DNA of 64,000 nucleotides from Litsea cubeba. Lineage: Eukaryota > Streptophyta > Magnoliopsida > Laurales > Lauraceae. A program made the translations under genes and the position numbers. The stretch spans positions 15,427,274 to 15,491,273 of the forward strand of contig CM022944.1 of assembly GCA_012931725.1 (NCBI GenBank), read 5' to 3'. Below, one piece after another: positions 13,386 to 24,200 of this stretch; position 1 is the first letter of the stretch; every line of letters begins with the position of its first letter. The notes under the pieces were generated by a model. The model did no database searches and had not been told where the DNA came from. It saw only the letters and a program-made list of their open reading frames with translations.

Positions 13386-13392
13386 TTTTATA
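13386..13392 (-). promoter_or_regulatory. TATA box of antisense gene, copy A
   Basis: TTTTATA on the + strand reads TATAAAA on the minus strand, about 120 bp upstream of the proposed ATG at 13263. Same spacing as in copy B. Confidence 0.6.
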
Positions 13393-13439
13393 GAGGAGAG
13401 CAAACCAAAGAAGGAAAGAAGAAAGAGGTAAGTGTTACT

Positions 13440-13660
13440 AATTAGTAACCTTACCAAAAGAAAGAGATTAGAAAGATTCTTTCCCAAAAGAAAGATATCT
13501 TGAAGGATTTTCTCCCAAAAAGAAATCTATGACGGATTCTTTCCCAAAAGAAAGATATCTTGAGATATCCTATCCCAAAATAAAGGGATCATGAGAGATT
13601 CTCTCCAAGTAAAGATATTCTTAGATATTCTCTATCCAAATGAGATATTTTTTGGATATT
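13440..13660. repeat. Short direct repeats with AAAGAAAGATATCTTGA core
   Basis: Units of about 35-45 bp with CCCAAAAGAAAGATATC / AGATTCTCTCC motifs repeat four to six times just upstream of the antisense TATA box. Same position in copy B (44375-44620). Confidence 0.65.
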
Positions 13661-13959
13661 CTTTACAAAAATGACACCATATGAGATCTAAGCCATTTCA
13701 AAAGCTTAAGGTCCCATGGGTTAGCCCATATGAGCCAGGTTTGACCACCTAGGCACAAAAAAAAAAAATTTGGGCTTTTAGTCAAAGAGAAATCCCTCTT
13801 ACCAAGAGCATACAAAAATGGTTCCATGCCTCTTTTGAGTTGATTGGACCATACAAAAGAAAATTCCAAGCCCCATGAGCTTCCAAAAATCAAACCATCC
13901 AGCCTCATCTACCAAATTGAGCCAAAATCTTGAAATTGACATTCCACAAAAATCAAACC

Positions 13960-14190
13960 AAATCCTGGTCCCCTAACTTGCCACATACAGCCTGTTAGGT
14001 CACAAGACCAAAAAACCAAAAACCAAAACCTGATCCCCTAACTTCCCACATACAGCCTGTTAGGTCACAAGATCAAAACCAAAATTGATCCCCCAACATT
14101 CCACATACAGCTTGTTGGGTCACACGATCAAAACCAAACCCGACCCCCTAACCTGCCACATATAGCCTGTTAGGTCACAACGTCAAAACC
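13960..14190. repeat. Tandem array, unit about 60 bp, four copies
   Basis: Unit core is CCACATACAGCCTGTTAGGT followed by CACAAGAYCAAAACC and ending in a CCCCTAAC motif. Reverse counterpart in copy B at 43848-44075. Confidence 0.85.
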
Positions 14191-14400
14191 CAAATCCACA
14201 TCCCTGATGTCATCTTCAAAACTTTGCCTCGAGATGGTACGTGATCCCTTTCACTACCATAAAATTCCCCTGGAAGCTCAAAAGGCTACAAATACCAAAA
14301 AGAAAGACTGCTCAAAGACTCTTGGTCAAGTCACAGGCTCTCCTTCAAAAATCTCTTCGAGGCACATCGACTACAAAAGTTAAGCAACTCGCCGCTGTAC

Positions 14401-14414
14401 CTCGAGGGGGCATT
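14401..14414 (+). other. Polypurine tract, copy A
   Basis: CTCGAGGGGGCATT lies directly before the LTR start TGTTGACACC, as expected for the plus-strand primer of reverse transcription. Confidence 0.75.
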
Positions 14415-16120
14415 TGTTGACACCAAAAATGTCACTTTGCCTCTTCAAGATCCAAAGAGCTACATGAAGTCGCAACCTGCCATAAATAGGCAATGCTGCT
14501 TCCAAAAATCAAATCTTGTCAGAATCAAACAAAAACTGCAAGATTCTTCAAGACAGCCAAAAGAGGAGTACACAAGAAGTTTCGGGCCATTTCAAAATCA
14601 TTTGGCCTAACTTCGCTTCTCCGACAGTTGAAAAGGAGCTCTCGACGACAAAAGCATCGGAGACACCAAATCTTCGATCAGGGCCGATGGATGGTTTCAA
14701 AATACTTCCAAAAGGCTCCATGTCAAGTTCCGAGTCAAACCGACAACGTTTGACCCTACATCAACCCTCGAACAGCTAAATCAAGCCTCTCGGCGGCGAG
14801 AACCACCGAGGCCATTACTCATCAGATAGAGCACATGGACGGCTTCAAAATGCTTATAAAGGGCTACACGTCAAATTTCAGGTCATTTCCACAACATTTG
14901 ACCATAGTTTGACGCTCGGAAGCCAAATCAGGCCTCTCGGCGGCAAAGCTCTCCGGGACCGTGGTTTCCAAGACAGAGCCTATGGATCATCTTAAAATGA
15001 CGCCAATAGGTTCCCTGTCAAATTTCAAGTCAATCGGACATCGGTTGATCGCACATCAAACTGCGACATCTCCATCGCGATAAAAAGTAAGTCTACTGGT
15101 GATAGGACCCCAAATGGCTTCAAAACTCAAACAAAAGCCTATGGTTGGTCTTATTTATTGCTCAGGCGGCTTCACACCAAATTTCAGGTCATTCCGACAT
15201 CGTTTGACCCAGTTTCAGCTTCTGACGGAAAATCGGCAGCCCTGCGCGACAAAGTCTTCGGCTTTCTCAGGAAATTGGAAACTTTGCAAAATAAAATGCA
15301 AGGATTCTCATCAGGTTTCCTACAAAGAAATTAAGCCAATAAATGGTCAAAATGTCAAGGAAAAGTACAGGAGAAAAAAGAATCAAAAAACATCAAAAAC
15401 GGACACAAAACGGGACACAAAAGGGGGAAAACCGGCCACCTTGGAACCCGGGGTCACCGGGAAAGCCCCGGAAACCCCGGTTTTCGCCGTTTTTTCGCGA
15501 TTCGAAGAGCCCAGCCTCTGGTACTTTCCAAAATTCATGCTTTTGAGACACCAAGTCCTCTGACATCCGTCCAAAATACGGGTCAATCATCAAGAGTATC
15601 GAAAACAATATTGATTGCCACCCGGTCAACCAAAAAAAAGTGTGCTTTCTACCCGACCGATCGAGAAATCGACAGGACAGATGGCACCGACCCGCTATTG
15701 GCAACAAACACCTGAAATTACATGATCATCTGATGTCGATCTACATGAAGTTCCATCGATGATCATCGACAGAAGAATCCCAAAAGACGTGGCACAGCCC
15801 GCGACTCTTCAGCTGCTCGGCGACCACTTAATGCGATTAATTGACTAGCTTTATTACAGTCATTAATCCATTTCTTTGGATGGCCCAATCAGAAGCAAGC
15901 ATTCGGGAGTTACAAGTCAAGAGATTCATGGCATTTAACCCATGAAACTCCTCCCATCATGGTGATTAAAGGCGATTAAATGCCCTCAATCTCCTCCGGC
16001 CAATCAGAAGCCAAGAAAAAGGAGTTACAAAATAAACAATTCAATTTTGTAACTCCTCCCTTTATGTAGCTTTATGACAATCAAGGCTCATAAACCCTCC
16101 TAAATGGCTACCTAAAAGCC

Positions 16121-16128
16121 TATAAATA
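16121..16128 (+). promoter_or_regulatory. LTR TATA box, copy A
   Basis: TATAAATA in the context AGCCTATAAATAGGAGAGC, conserved in the other two family-1 LTRs. It is the likely core promoter for the genomic RNA. Confidence 0.65.
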
Positions 16129-16626
16129 GGAGAGCTCTCCAAGAAGAAAGGACATCAGAAACATCAGAGAAAAAAGCACAAACACACAGACAGAAATCCA
16201 GAGAAAGGAAAAAGAGAGAAAACTCTGCGGAAGTTCTACACCGGCCACCGCAACAAGGTGACAAAAGTCCCTTGGGGGGTACCCCCCCCCCAAGGTCCTT
16301 ACCTTCTCCTCCTGCCTCCAATGGCTTAGATGTGGCTTTTCAGCCCGTCTACTCGGCTTTTTATTGGATATAGGACCTCCTTTTGGTCTTTGTCTTCTAA
16401 AAACCTGAGGTTATAGCCAAGCCAAGCGAATCAATAGCATCCTCTGTTCTCATCTGCATGGATGATGGCGAAGCCCACATATGGCTTGCGACCGTCAATC
16501 TAAACGGGTCCCTCACAATCTCCTGAGAAGTTAGATCCTCCTTTTCTTGCTTTTCATTGTAGTTTGTATTTTTTCAAAAGAGACAAAAATCACAATTCTT
16601 GTTTTTCATTGTTGATAAGGATTGTA

Positions 16627-16705
16627 AATCGGCTATAAACGCCAAAATCGGCTATAAACGCCAAAAATCGGCTATAAACGCCAAAATCGGCTATAAATGC
16701 CAAAA
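16627..16705. repeat. LTR minisatellite, unit 18-19 bp (CGGCTATAAACGCCAAAAT)
   Basis: Four to five units of CGGCTATAAACGCCAAAA in the downstream half of the LTR. Present in the other LTRs at about 41515-41625 and 60772-60855 with different copy number. Confidence 0.85.
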
Positions 16706-16983
16706 AAATCGCCTTTCACGGCAAATCAAGAAAATGTCTCTTTTCTTAAATATATGTGCAATGGAAAACTTGAAAGAAGTTGATTTCCTTTTTACTTGCG
16801 AAGGTTGATCTCCGGATCACCACTTGCAATTCCAAGTAAAAATAGAAAATCTGGCACACCCACAAAAAAAGAAATGTTGATGCACGCCCCATTGCCCCCC
16901 GGTTACGAAAGGGTCGGAACCAAACGGTCTCCCACGTCTGCCGACCTCGGTAGGAACTCGAGCATTCGGAGCGCGGTCCATCA

Positions 16984-17335
16984 TTGGCCCTTTGGGCCCT
17001 CATGGCTTTGTTTCTGGACGAAGCCCCGCAGGCATCTGGCCCAAAACACGTTATACCAAATAAGAGGGGGCTCGCACATATAAGCCCAGTCTCCGGGCAC
17101 TTAATGGGCGATGTGAGATCTTACACTTCATCTGCTCGAGCGGCTTCTGCTGTGAGAGAGAGAGAGATATTTTGTATTTTAAATGGAAGAGTAGTAGGAG
17201 TTAGGCTGAGGGGTTATGACGGGGATGGAGGAGTGACAGTTTCGTTTGACACGTGGCGGAAATGTAACGCCTATTTGGTATGGGTCTTGCTTTTAGTTTT
17301 AGGTGGGGCTGGAGTATAGAGAGAGAGGACTTTTA
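16984..17335. other. Flanking DNA, no gene seen
   Basis: Sequence past the copy A LTR. It has no convincing reading frame; it contains a short GA microsatellite near 17153-17166. Its first five bases (TTGGC) are the expected right target duplication of copy A. Confidence 0.5.
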
Positions 17336-17667
17336 CACTATAATTGGGAAGGGAGGAGGGGAGGGAAATTTTGAGGGGAAGGAAAATGGAGGGGAGGGGA
17401 GGTAAAATTTAATTTTCCCTTATCTTATTTGTTTATAGTAAAAAAGGAAGAGGGCGAAGGAAAATCCCCTCTTTACAAGCTTCTTTTTCTCCTCTTTTCC
17501 CCCAATTTTGAAGGGAAAATTTGGGGGTAAAATTTTTAAAATGTTACCCCCAAATTCCACTCTCCCACTTTCCCTCCCCCCTTCTCAAACACCCTCTATT
17601 TTAACTTTCCCTCCATTTTCCCCTTTTTTTTCCTTCCCCTCATTTTACCTCCTTCCCAAACATAGTG
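17336..17667. mobile_element. Tourist-like MITE (332 bp) with TTA target duplication
   Basis: Terminal inverted repeats CACTATAATTGGGAAGG and, read from the other end, CACTATGTTTGGGAAGG, flanked by TTA at 17333-17335 and 17668-17670. The interior is purine-rich on the left and pyrimidine-rich on the right, so the whole element could fold as a hairpin. TTA duplications are typical of PIF/Harbinger-derived MITEs. No coding capacity. Confidence 0.7.
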
Positions 17668-17670
17668 TTA

Positions 17671-18383
17671 AGTTTTTAAGTGGACAGCGTTGGGAAACCA
17701 ACAGTCCAAATTCAAAGATGGGCACGTGAGTCATGCTGCTTTGGTGAAGAAGTTGGCTAGCCATTTTGTGTGCCATGACTCATGACCAATTGGAAGGGCT
17801 TGAACTTTGAAGTTAAAAATGAGGGGTAGTCAACCAAGTTATATGTTGGTTGTGAATTTTCTTTTTAGTATGAATTGGGTCCATAGTCAATACATGTTCC
17901 AAGTTAAGGACACACTGGCTTGCTAAATGGGGTCAAGCTGGTTTAGACATTATGTGGGCTCGGAAGATTTAGCTTTTGGGCATTATTTCTTTTGGTGTTT
18001 CTGGTGGCTCGTCTGTTGGATGTCTTAGCTTTTCTTAGCTGGCTTGTTGGTTTCTGTTGTGCTGCTATTTCTCTTTTATGTTTGCTCTCTGTTTAAGAAA
18101 AGAAAATTGACAATGTTTAGACCCAAACACATCGAAAGTGTGCAGACATTCAAGATTATAAATTGAATTTAGACCTTAAGGCCTCTCTTTTGATATGCAC
18201 TACGGTATTTACTGCGATTTAATGATCATTGTGGTCTATAGATTAATTAGTGACTCCCACTTATAAATTCCAAGCAGCTCAAAGTAATTGGAGTTGAGAA
18301 TATCTTCAGATTGATCACATGCGGTTCTTTTTTTTTATTTTTTATTTGGTAAAAAGATTGATCACATGTTAAATGCATGATTG
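17671..18383. other. Host intergenic DNA, no gene seen
   Basis: Moderately AT-rich, with no long frame and no recognised repeat. It continues at 30817 once the family-2 element is removed. Confidence 0.5.
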
Positions 18384-18388
18384 GAGAT

Positions 18389-19266
18389 TGTGTGGGGAGA
18401 TTCCCAAAGCTCCAGGATTACGCTAATCACGGCCATCAGATGGGACTAAGCATTTTCACGTGCCTCACGTGCCATCCGCGTGGCACAAGACTCACCTCGG
18501 CTACCAGGGCAGGGTCCTCAGCCGAAGTCAGACAGGACCTGGCCGCTAGCGCCGAGCTCGGCTACCCAGGTGCCCACCTCGGCTAAAAGCTTGACCTCGG
18601 CCAAAGGAGCCGGGACGAAAGCCGAAGCAAGAGAGAATCTCCACTCGCGCCCCTCGCCCGCCACGCCATCGGACACGTGGAGGAATAGCGGTGCGAGCCA
18701 GTGAGACAGATGCGACATCCAGCCGTCCACAATCTTCGCCAGATCACTGACAAGGCGGCATCCAGCGGCTGAAGCCAAATCAGGGCAAGGCCCGAGGGTG
18801 GATCCGATAGTACCTCTACCGCCAAAGGCGTCCAACACGATCTGGCCCAACATGACGCGTATTTAATGTGATGTGGGCTGATCCGACTGGCATTAAATGC
18901 AAAGTGGGCTGGAATGGACCGCATTTATTACTTTGTGGGCTGATGATGACTTCCCTATCAAATCATGGGACCCATGCCAAAATATCATCCAAAGGTATCG
19001 TCCAGTTCTCTATAAATAGAACTTCATTTTACATGCAAGGTACGCATCAACCCATACTTGAGAGTCGTTACTCTGCCTCTCTTCTCCCTCTCCTTCCTTT
19101 GTTCCAGTTCACTTACTGACTTAGGCATCAGAGAGCCTTGCTCCGCTCAGGCCAGGGTCCTCTGACTGTTTGCTCTTCCCTTTTGAGGCAGCGGGTTACC
19201 TTCTTCATTTGGATAAGTCCTGTAAGGCACCCCGATTATTGTGGGTCATATTTTTCTGCACCTACA
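18389..19266 (+). repeat. 5' LTR, family 2
   Basis: Begins TGTGTGGGGAGATTCCC and ends TTCTGCACCTACA. Pairs with 29943-30811. It is longer than its partner mainly through a 9-bp repeat (CACGTGCCT) near 18455-18475. Confidence 0.92.
19011..19018 (+). promoter_or_regulatory. LTR TATA box, family 2
   Basis: TATAAATA preceded by GTTCTC; the same box occurs in the 3' LTR at 30556-30563. It is about 250 bp before the LTR end. Confidence 0.65.
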
Positions 19267-19268
19267 AT

Positions 19269-19284
19269 TGGCGCCGTCTGTGGG
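19269..19284 (+). other. Primer-binding site, family 2
   Basis: TGGCGCCGTCTGTGGG starts two bases after the LTR end. The first nine bases fit the complement of a tRNA 3' end ...ACGGCGCCA, as used by Athila-type elements with tRNA-Asp, but the rest differs, so the primer tRNA is left open. Element C has an identical site at 38389-38404. Confidence 0.8.
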
Positions 19285-19331
19285 AAAGTGCAATCCTAAC
19301 CTTCCCAACCTTCTCAATCTTCCCAGAAACC

Positions 19332-21228
19332 ATGCCTCCGAAAGCTAAGAAGGGCGGAGAGTCCCTGAGAGCAAGACTTGAGCGTCCGGGCCCGTCGACG
19401 GACGTCCCTCCTCAGGGACGGTCCGGAATGATCCTCGGCACATCTGCAGGCGAGGAGCGCGTAGGCTCGCGACCCTTCGTCGAGATTCCCTTCCAAGAGG
19501 GAGTCGAGACCTCGTGCTCTGACGATGAAGTCGCGCCTCCCCAACGGGACGAGCGTCGATGTGAGCGCCCTCTCAAAGGCAAAGCTGCGGCAGTGGAGGA
19601 GCCACGCCGTGTGCAACCCCCTAATGCTGGAGGAGACATCGCAGCTCAAAACGCTCTCCTCCAGGAGCAGGAGCGAATAATCCGCCAGCTCCAGCAGCAA
19701 CTGAGAGCGGTGCAAAATGCCTCTCTAAGGCAGCCCTCAGAGCCCCAAGGCGAGAAGAGAGTTGTCCAGAGCAAGGTAGTCCAGCCCTCCCGCAAGGATC
19801 TGGGAGCCTTTTTGGATCAGAAGCGCAGCCATGCCCACGATGAGGGCTCGAGCAACACCCATAGCCATCGTGGCCGTGACGGACGAGCTCATAGCCACCA
19901 TGGCCGAGGCCATTCGAAGCGAAAGCCAAGAGCGCTGATGCCAGAGAAGGACGACGAGCAGGAGCTGCTCGACAAGCGCATCAAGCTGGCTCTTCAGCAT
20001 AATCTGGAGATGCGGGACCAGCAAGAAATCTGTGGCCCCACCGATCTGGGGGCCTCCCCTTTCACACGGGACAGCGAGAGAACTCCCTTGCCCAACAAGT
20101 TCTCAGTCCCGCGGTTCGTCCCCTGTGACGGATTGTCTGATCCATCTGCTCACCTCCGTCACTTCTCCCAAAAGACGTCCATTTGGGGGAATGAGGGCCA
20201 CCTCAACTGCAAGATCTTCTCCTCCAGTTTGAGCGACCTCCCTCTGAAGTGGTTCTGCGCTCTACCGGAGAAGTCTATTTCGAGTTGGAGAGAGCTCCAA
20301 CTCTCCTTCCTGAAGAAGTTTCAAGCCTACAGCGTCGTCCCCAAGACCGATGCAGATATCCTTGCCCTAAAGATGAAGCAGGGCGAGACCCTCACCCAGT
20401 TCGCCCAGCGGTTTTGGGCAATTTACAGCCAAATCGAGGATACCAGAGAAGAGGTGGCGATTTTCGCCTTCCGGAATGCCCTGTTATCGGGGCACGAGCT
20501 GCAGAAAGATCTAGTTGGAGACCCCGCTCCCTCCATGCCGGCCTTGATGTCCTGGATTAAGCACTATGTCGCCCGGGAGGAGGACGAGATCCGGGCTCGA
20601 GAGGAAGAAGGCCCGGAACCCAAGGAAAGGAGTAACCAGCCCCAGCAGAGGGGTAAGAAGCCATTCCAGAAGCACGAGCCGAAGTAAGCCTGGGTCTCCG
20701 ATTCGGCGAAAGCTACAGTGTCCGGGTCTGGGGGCAGCACGAGGACCAGACCTTCCTCCGACGCCTACCAGGCTGTGAACATCGTCTTCAAAGAGCCGAT
20801 CCACCAGGTTATGAACAAGATAAAGACCCAGCCATTCTTCAAGTGGCCTCGTCCCTTGCCAGGCGATCCCTCTACCCGTGACCAAACCAAGTTCTGTGCC
20901 TACCATAAGGGTAACGGGCACATGACCGAGGAGTACAGGACTCTGAAGTTTCACCTGGAGAGGCTCGCCAAGGAAGGCCACCTTGCAGAGTTCGTGAAGG
21001 CAGGAGACGCCGGCAGCCGAGCTCATCACAGCGCAGCTAAGGATCCAGACAGCGAAGACTCTGAAAAGATCATCAATGTGATCCATCTGGCGCCCTCAGC
21101 CCCCTCTCCCTCAGCTCGAGACAACCCTCAGGCTCGTGCTGAAGCCAGGTGGGCCTCACACGGGAAGGAGATGATGAGAGCCGAGCTCGGGCCAGCGTCC
21201 AAGAGAGCGCGCCGCGACCGACCAGCCA
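19332..21228 (+). pseudogene. gag: gag, family 2
   Basis: Starts at the ATG of MPPKAKKGG, 48 bp past the PBS. N-terminal basic/Gln-rich and His-rich low-complexity part (about residues 1-210), then a retrotransposon Gag domain (about 250-400, with LPLKWFCALPEKSISSW), then a degenerate zinc-knuckle-like motif (KFCAYHKGNGHMTEEY; the last Cys is replaced by Tyr). An in-frame TAA at 20685-20687 interrupts, after which the same frame runs on to 21854. This looks like one gag-pol polyprotein that acquired a stop, probably CAA to TAA, though a natural gag terminator cannot be excluded. Confidence 0.85.
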
Positions 21229-24200
21229 TCTCGTTCTCAGACAAAGATCTAGAGGGAATCCAACTTCCTCACAACGACCCCCTGCTCTTGACCATGAAGC
21301 TGAAGGACTTCACTGTGGAAAGGATCCTCGTCGACCCCGGCAGCTCTCCCGAGGTCCTCTACTATGAGTGCTTCAAGAAGATGAAACTCTCAGAAGCTGA
21401 CCTCACGGAGGTCCGTGCGCCCTTGCTGGGGTTATCCGCCAAACCAGTCTACCCCAAGGGTAAAATCACCCTGGAAACCCGAGTGGGCGGAGCCTCCGTG
21501 ACGACCGACTTTCTGGTAGTGGACGCCCCTTCTCCCTACAACGTTATCTTGGGCAGAACGTGGCTCCACAAGCTGGAAGCAGTCCCCTCCTCCCTCCACC
21601 AGAAGCTGAAGTTCGTACTCGAAGACAAGGAGGGCAAGATGGAGGTGGTCACAGTGGAAGGAGATCATCAGCTAGCCAGGCAGTGCATGCTTGCCGTGGT
21701 CCCCGGAGAGAAGGAGCCAGAGCGCGTCAACCTGGCGGAGTTTGAAAAGGGTCTAGATGAGATCGGCCGGGACCCTGATAAGAAAAGTATTGAGGACCTA
21801 GCCGAAGTCAGGCTCGACCCAGCAGACCCTGACAGATTTTTCCTGATCGGCACTTAGCTGCCAGACGAAGAGAGAGCCGAGCTCTCAAGGTTTCTAATGC
21901 AGATCGTGGATGTCTTCGCGTGGACCCCAAGCGAAATGCCTGGGGTCGACCCCGAGGTCATGTGTTACAAGCTGAATGTGGATCCCAGCTACAAGCCAGT
22001 GGTGCAGAGAGCCCGAAGGACGGGGTTACAGCAGACAGACGCGGTAGTCGAAGAGGTCGACAACTTGCTGGAGGCAGGCGCAATCCGGGAGGTCCAGTAC
22101 CCGGTCTGGCTGGCCAATACGGTGGTGGTCAAGAAGAAGACTGGCAAATGGAGGGTGTGTGTGGCCTTCACAGATCTCAATAGGGCCTGCCCTAAGGGTA
22201 GTTTCCCCCTTCCAAAGATTGATCAGATGATCGACGCCACCGCCGGCCATGACCGAATGAGCTTCCTCGACGCCTACAGAGGCTACCATCAGATTCTGCT
22301 GTATGAGCCAGACGAGGAGAAAACCGCATTCATAACCCCCCGCGGCACTTATTACTACAAGGTGATGCCCTTCGGGCTGAAGAACGCGGGGGCAACATAT
22401 CAGCGCCTCGTGACAAAGATGTTCCCGGCTCAGCTCGGCAAGACAGTGGAAGTCTACATTGACGACATGGTCGTCAAGTCCAAGCACTCCAGCGACCATC
22501 TGGCGGATCTGGGTCTTCAGCATCCTTCGCGCGTTCAAGCTCAAACTGAATGCTTCCAAGTGCGCCTTCGGCGTAGCTTCTGGCAAGTTCCTCGGAAGCC
22601 TGGTAACGCGGAGGGGAATAGAGGCCAACCCAGACCAGATTACTGCAATCTTGGGCATCCAGAGTCCATCTACTACAAAGGAGGTCCAGAAGCTTACAGG
22701 CATGGCTGCAGCACTCAATCGCTTCATCAGCCGATCATCAGATAAGTGCCGGCCTTTCTTTCAGCTTCTGAGAAAAAACTTAAAATTCCAATGAACCCCT
22801 GAGTGCGACCAAGCGTTGGCAGCACTCAAAACTTATTTGTCTTCACCACCCTTACTCTCTACCCCAACTCAAGGGGAGATTTTGTATCTATATCTTGCGG
22901 TCTCAGATCATGCGGTGAGCTCCGTCCTCATCAGAGAGGACGAAGGAGTCCAAAAGCCAATTTACTATACAAGCAAGATCCTGCTTGATGCCGAGACCAG
23001 ATACCTTTTGTTGGAGAATCTCGCAGTGGCACTCGTCAGCGCCTCCCGCAAGCTCTCCCATTATTTCCAATCCCACACCATTGTGGTGATCACGGAGCAT
23101 CCACTCCGTTCTATATTAAAAAAAGGTGACTTTTCAGGGCGAATCTCAAAATGGGCAGTCGAACTGGGGCAGTATGACATTTAGTACCGTCCTCGGACTG
23201 CGATCAAAGCCTAGATTCTAACAGACTTCATTATAGATTTCGTCTCGCCAAGCTTGGCTCCGCCCCAGCCCGGCACGGAACTGGGGGGTAAAGGGCATGA
23301 GCCTGAAGTTACCGAGGTCGAACAAGCTCCCGCCTCGGCATGGAAGGCCTTTGTTGACGGTTCGTCCACCTCCAAGAGAGCTGGCACCGGCATAGTCCTC
23401 CAATCGCCAGAGGGACTGGTCATAGAGCAAGCCTTCACCTTGGACTTCAAAGCAACAAACAACGAAGCGGAGTATGAAGCTCTGATAGCAGGGCTGAACA
23501 GCGCCCGAATCCTCGGAGCCCAGCACCTGGTGGTCTTCAGTGATTCGCAACTGGTAACTAGCCAGCTCGCTGGAGACTACCAGGCCAGGGACGACAGGAT
23601 GGCGGCCTACTTAGCCCTCGCGAAAAAACTACTCTCTCATTTCCTGACAGCCGAGGTCAGGCAGATCTCTAGAGATACAAACACGCACGCTGATGCGCTT
23701 GCAAACCTGGCCTCCGCTGTTGAAGCAGGAAAGAAAAGGACTGTTGAGGTTGGATCAATATCAAGATCAAGCCTAGAGCTCCACTCACCTCGGCAAGTCT
23801 TTTGTGCTGATCTCGGCCCGAGCTGGATGGATCCAATCATTTCTTACTTGAAGGACGACCAGCTCCCCGAAGACAAGACTGAAGCCCACCGAATCAGACT
23901 CAAGGTAGCTCGATTTTGGCTATCTCCCGAAGGCAAACTCTACAGAAAATCCTTCACGGGTCCCTACCTCCAATGCGTCCATCCGAGCAAGGTGGACAAC
24001 TTCCTATATGAGATCCATGAAGGAATCTGTGGCAGTCACATCGGATGGTCGATCACTGGCCTACAGGGCTATAAGCCAAGGTTACTGGTGGCCCTACATG
24101 CAGAAGGATGCGCATGTATACGCCAGGAAATGCGAGAAGCCAAAAGTTCTCCTACTCTCTTCATCAGCCAGCGCAAGACCTGAGTCCCCTCTCTAGTCCA

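Larger units (their letters stand above)
13264..14400 (-). other. Upstream region of antisense gene, copy A
   Basis: No gene. On the minus strand it holds the 5' leader, TATA box (13386-13392), a run of short direct repeats (about 13440-13660) and a tandem array (about 13960-14190), then reaches the purine-rich tract before the LTR. Copy B has the same arrangement at 43631-44807. Confidence 0.7.
1..16983 (+). mobile_element. Ty3/gypsy (Tat-type) LTR retrotransposon, family 1 copy A, 5' end outside window
   Basis: Order on the + strand: gag and pol remnants (1-7112), a tandem-repeat 3' zone (7113-8508), an antisense gene (8509-13263), its promoter and repeat region (13264-14400), a purine-rich tract and a 3' LTR (14415-16983). 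The same order occurs in reverse at 41247-58516 (copy B), which fixes the limits. The 5' LTR, PBS and start of gag lie left of the window, so the target duplication cannot be checked; the first 5 bases after the LTR are TTGGC. The antisense gene and the second RNase H place it in the Tat/Retand group. Copy A is much more broken than copy B. Confidence 0.9.
14415..16983 (+). repeat. 3' LTR of family 1 copy A (2569 bp)
   Basis: Starts TGTTGACACC after the purine tract and ends GGTCCATCA; the two other family-1 LTRs (41247-43615 and 60503-62851) have the same ends in reverse. It is 200 bp longer because a degenerate module of about 145 bp (CTCTCGGCGGC..., ...TCAAATTTCAGGTCA...CGTTTGACC) is present about four times between 14630 and 15250 but about twice in copy B. 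It includes a TATA box and a small minisatellite. The reading frames within it are fragments with no recognisable domain. Confidence 0.92.

Noticed and set aside
16627..16705. Short regularly spaced repeats as a CRISPR array
   Set aside because: Units are contiguous 18-19 bp minisatellite copies without unique spacers, in a plant LTR.
19269..19284. tRNA-Asp primer assignment
   Set aside because: Only the first nine bases fit the tRNA-Asp 3' end; the remainder does not, so no primer tRNA is named.
22026..22727. 233-codon minus-strand frame
   Set aside because: Mirror of the conserved reverse transcriptase coding strand in GC-rich sequence.
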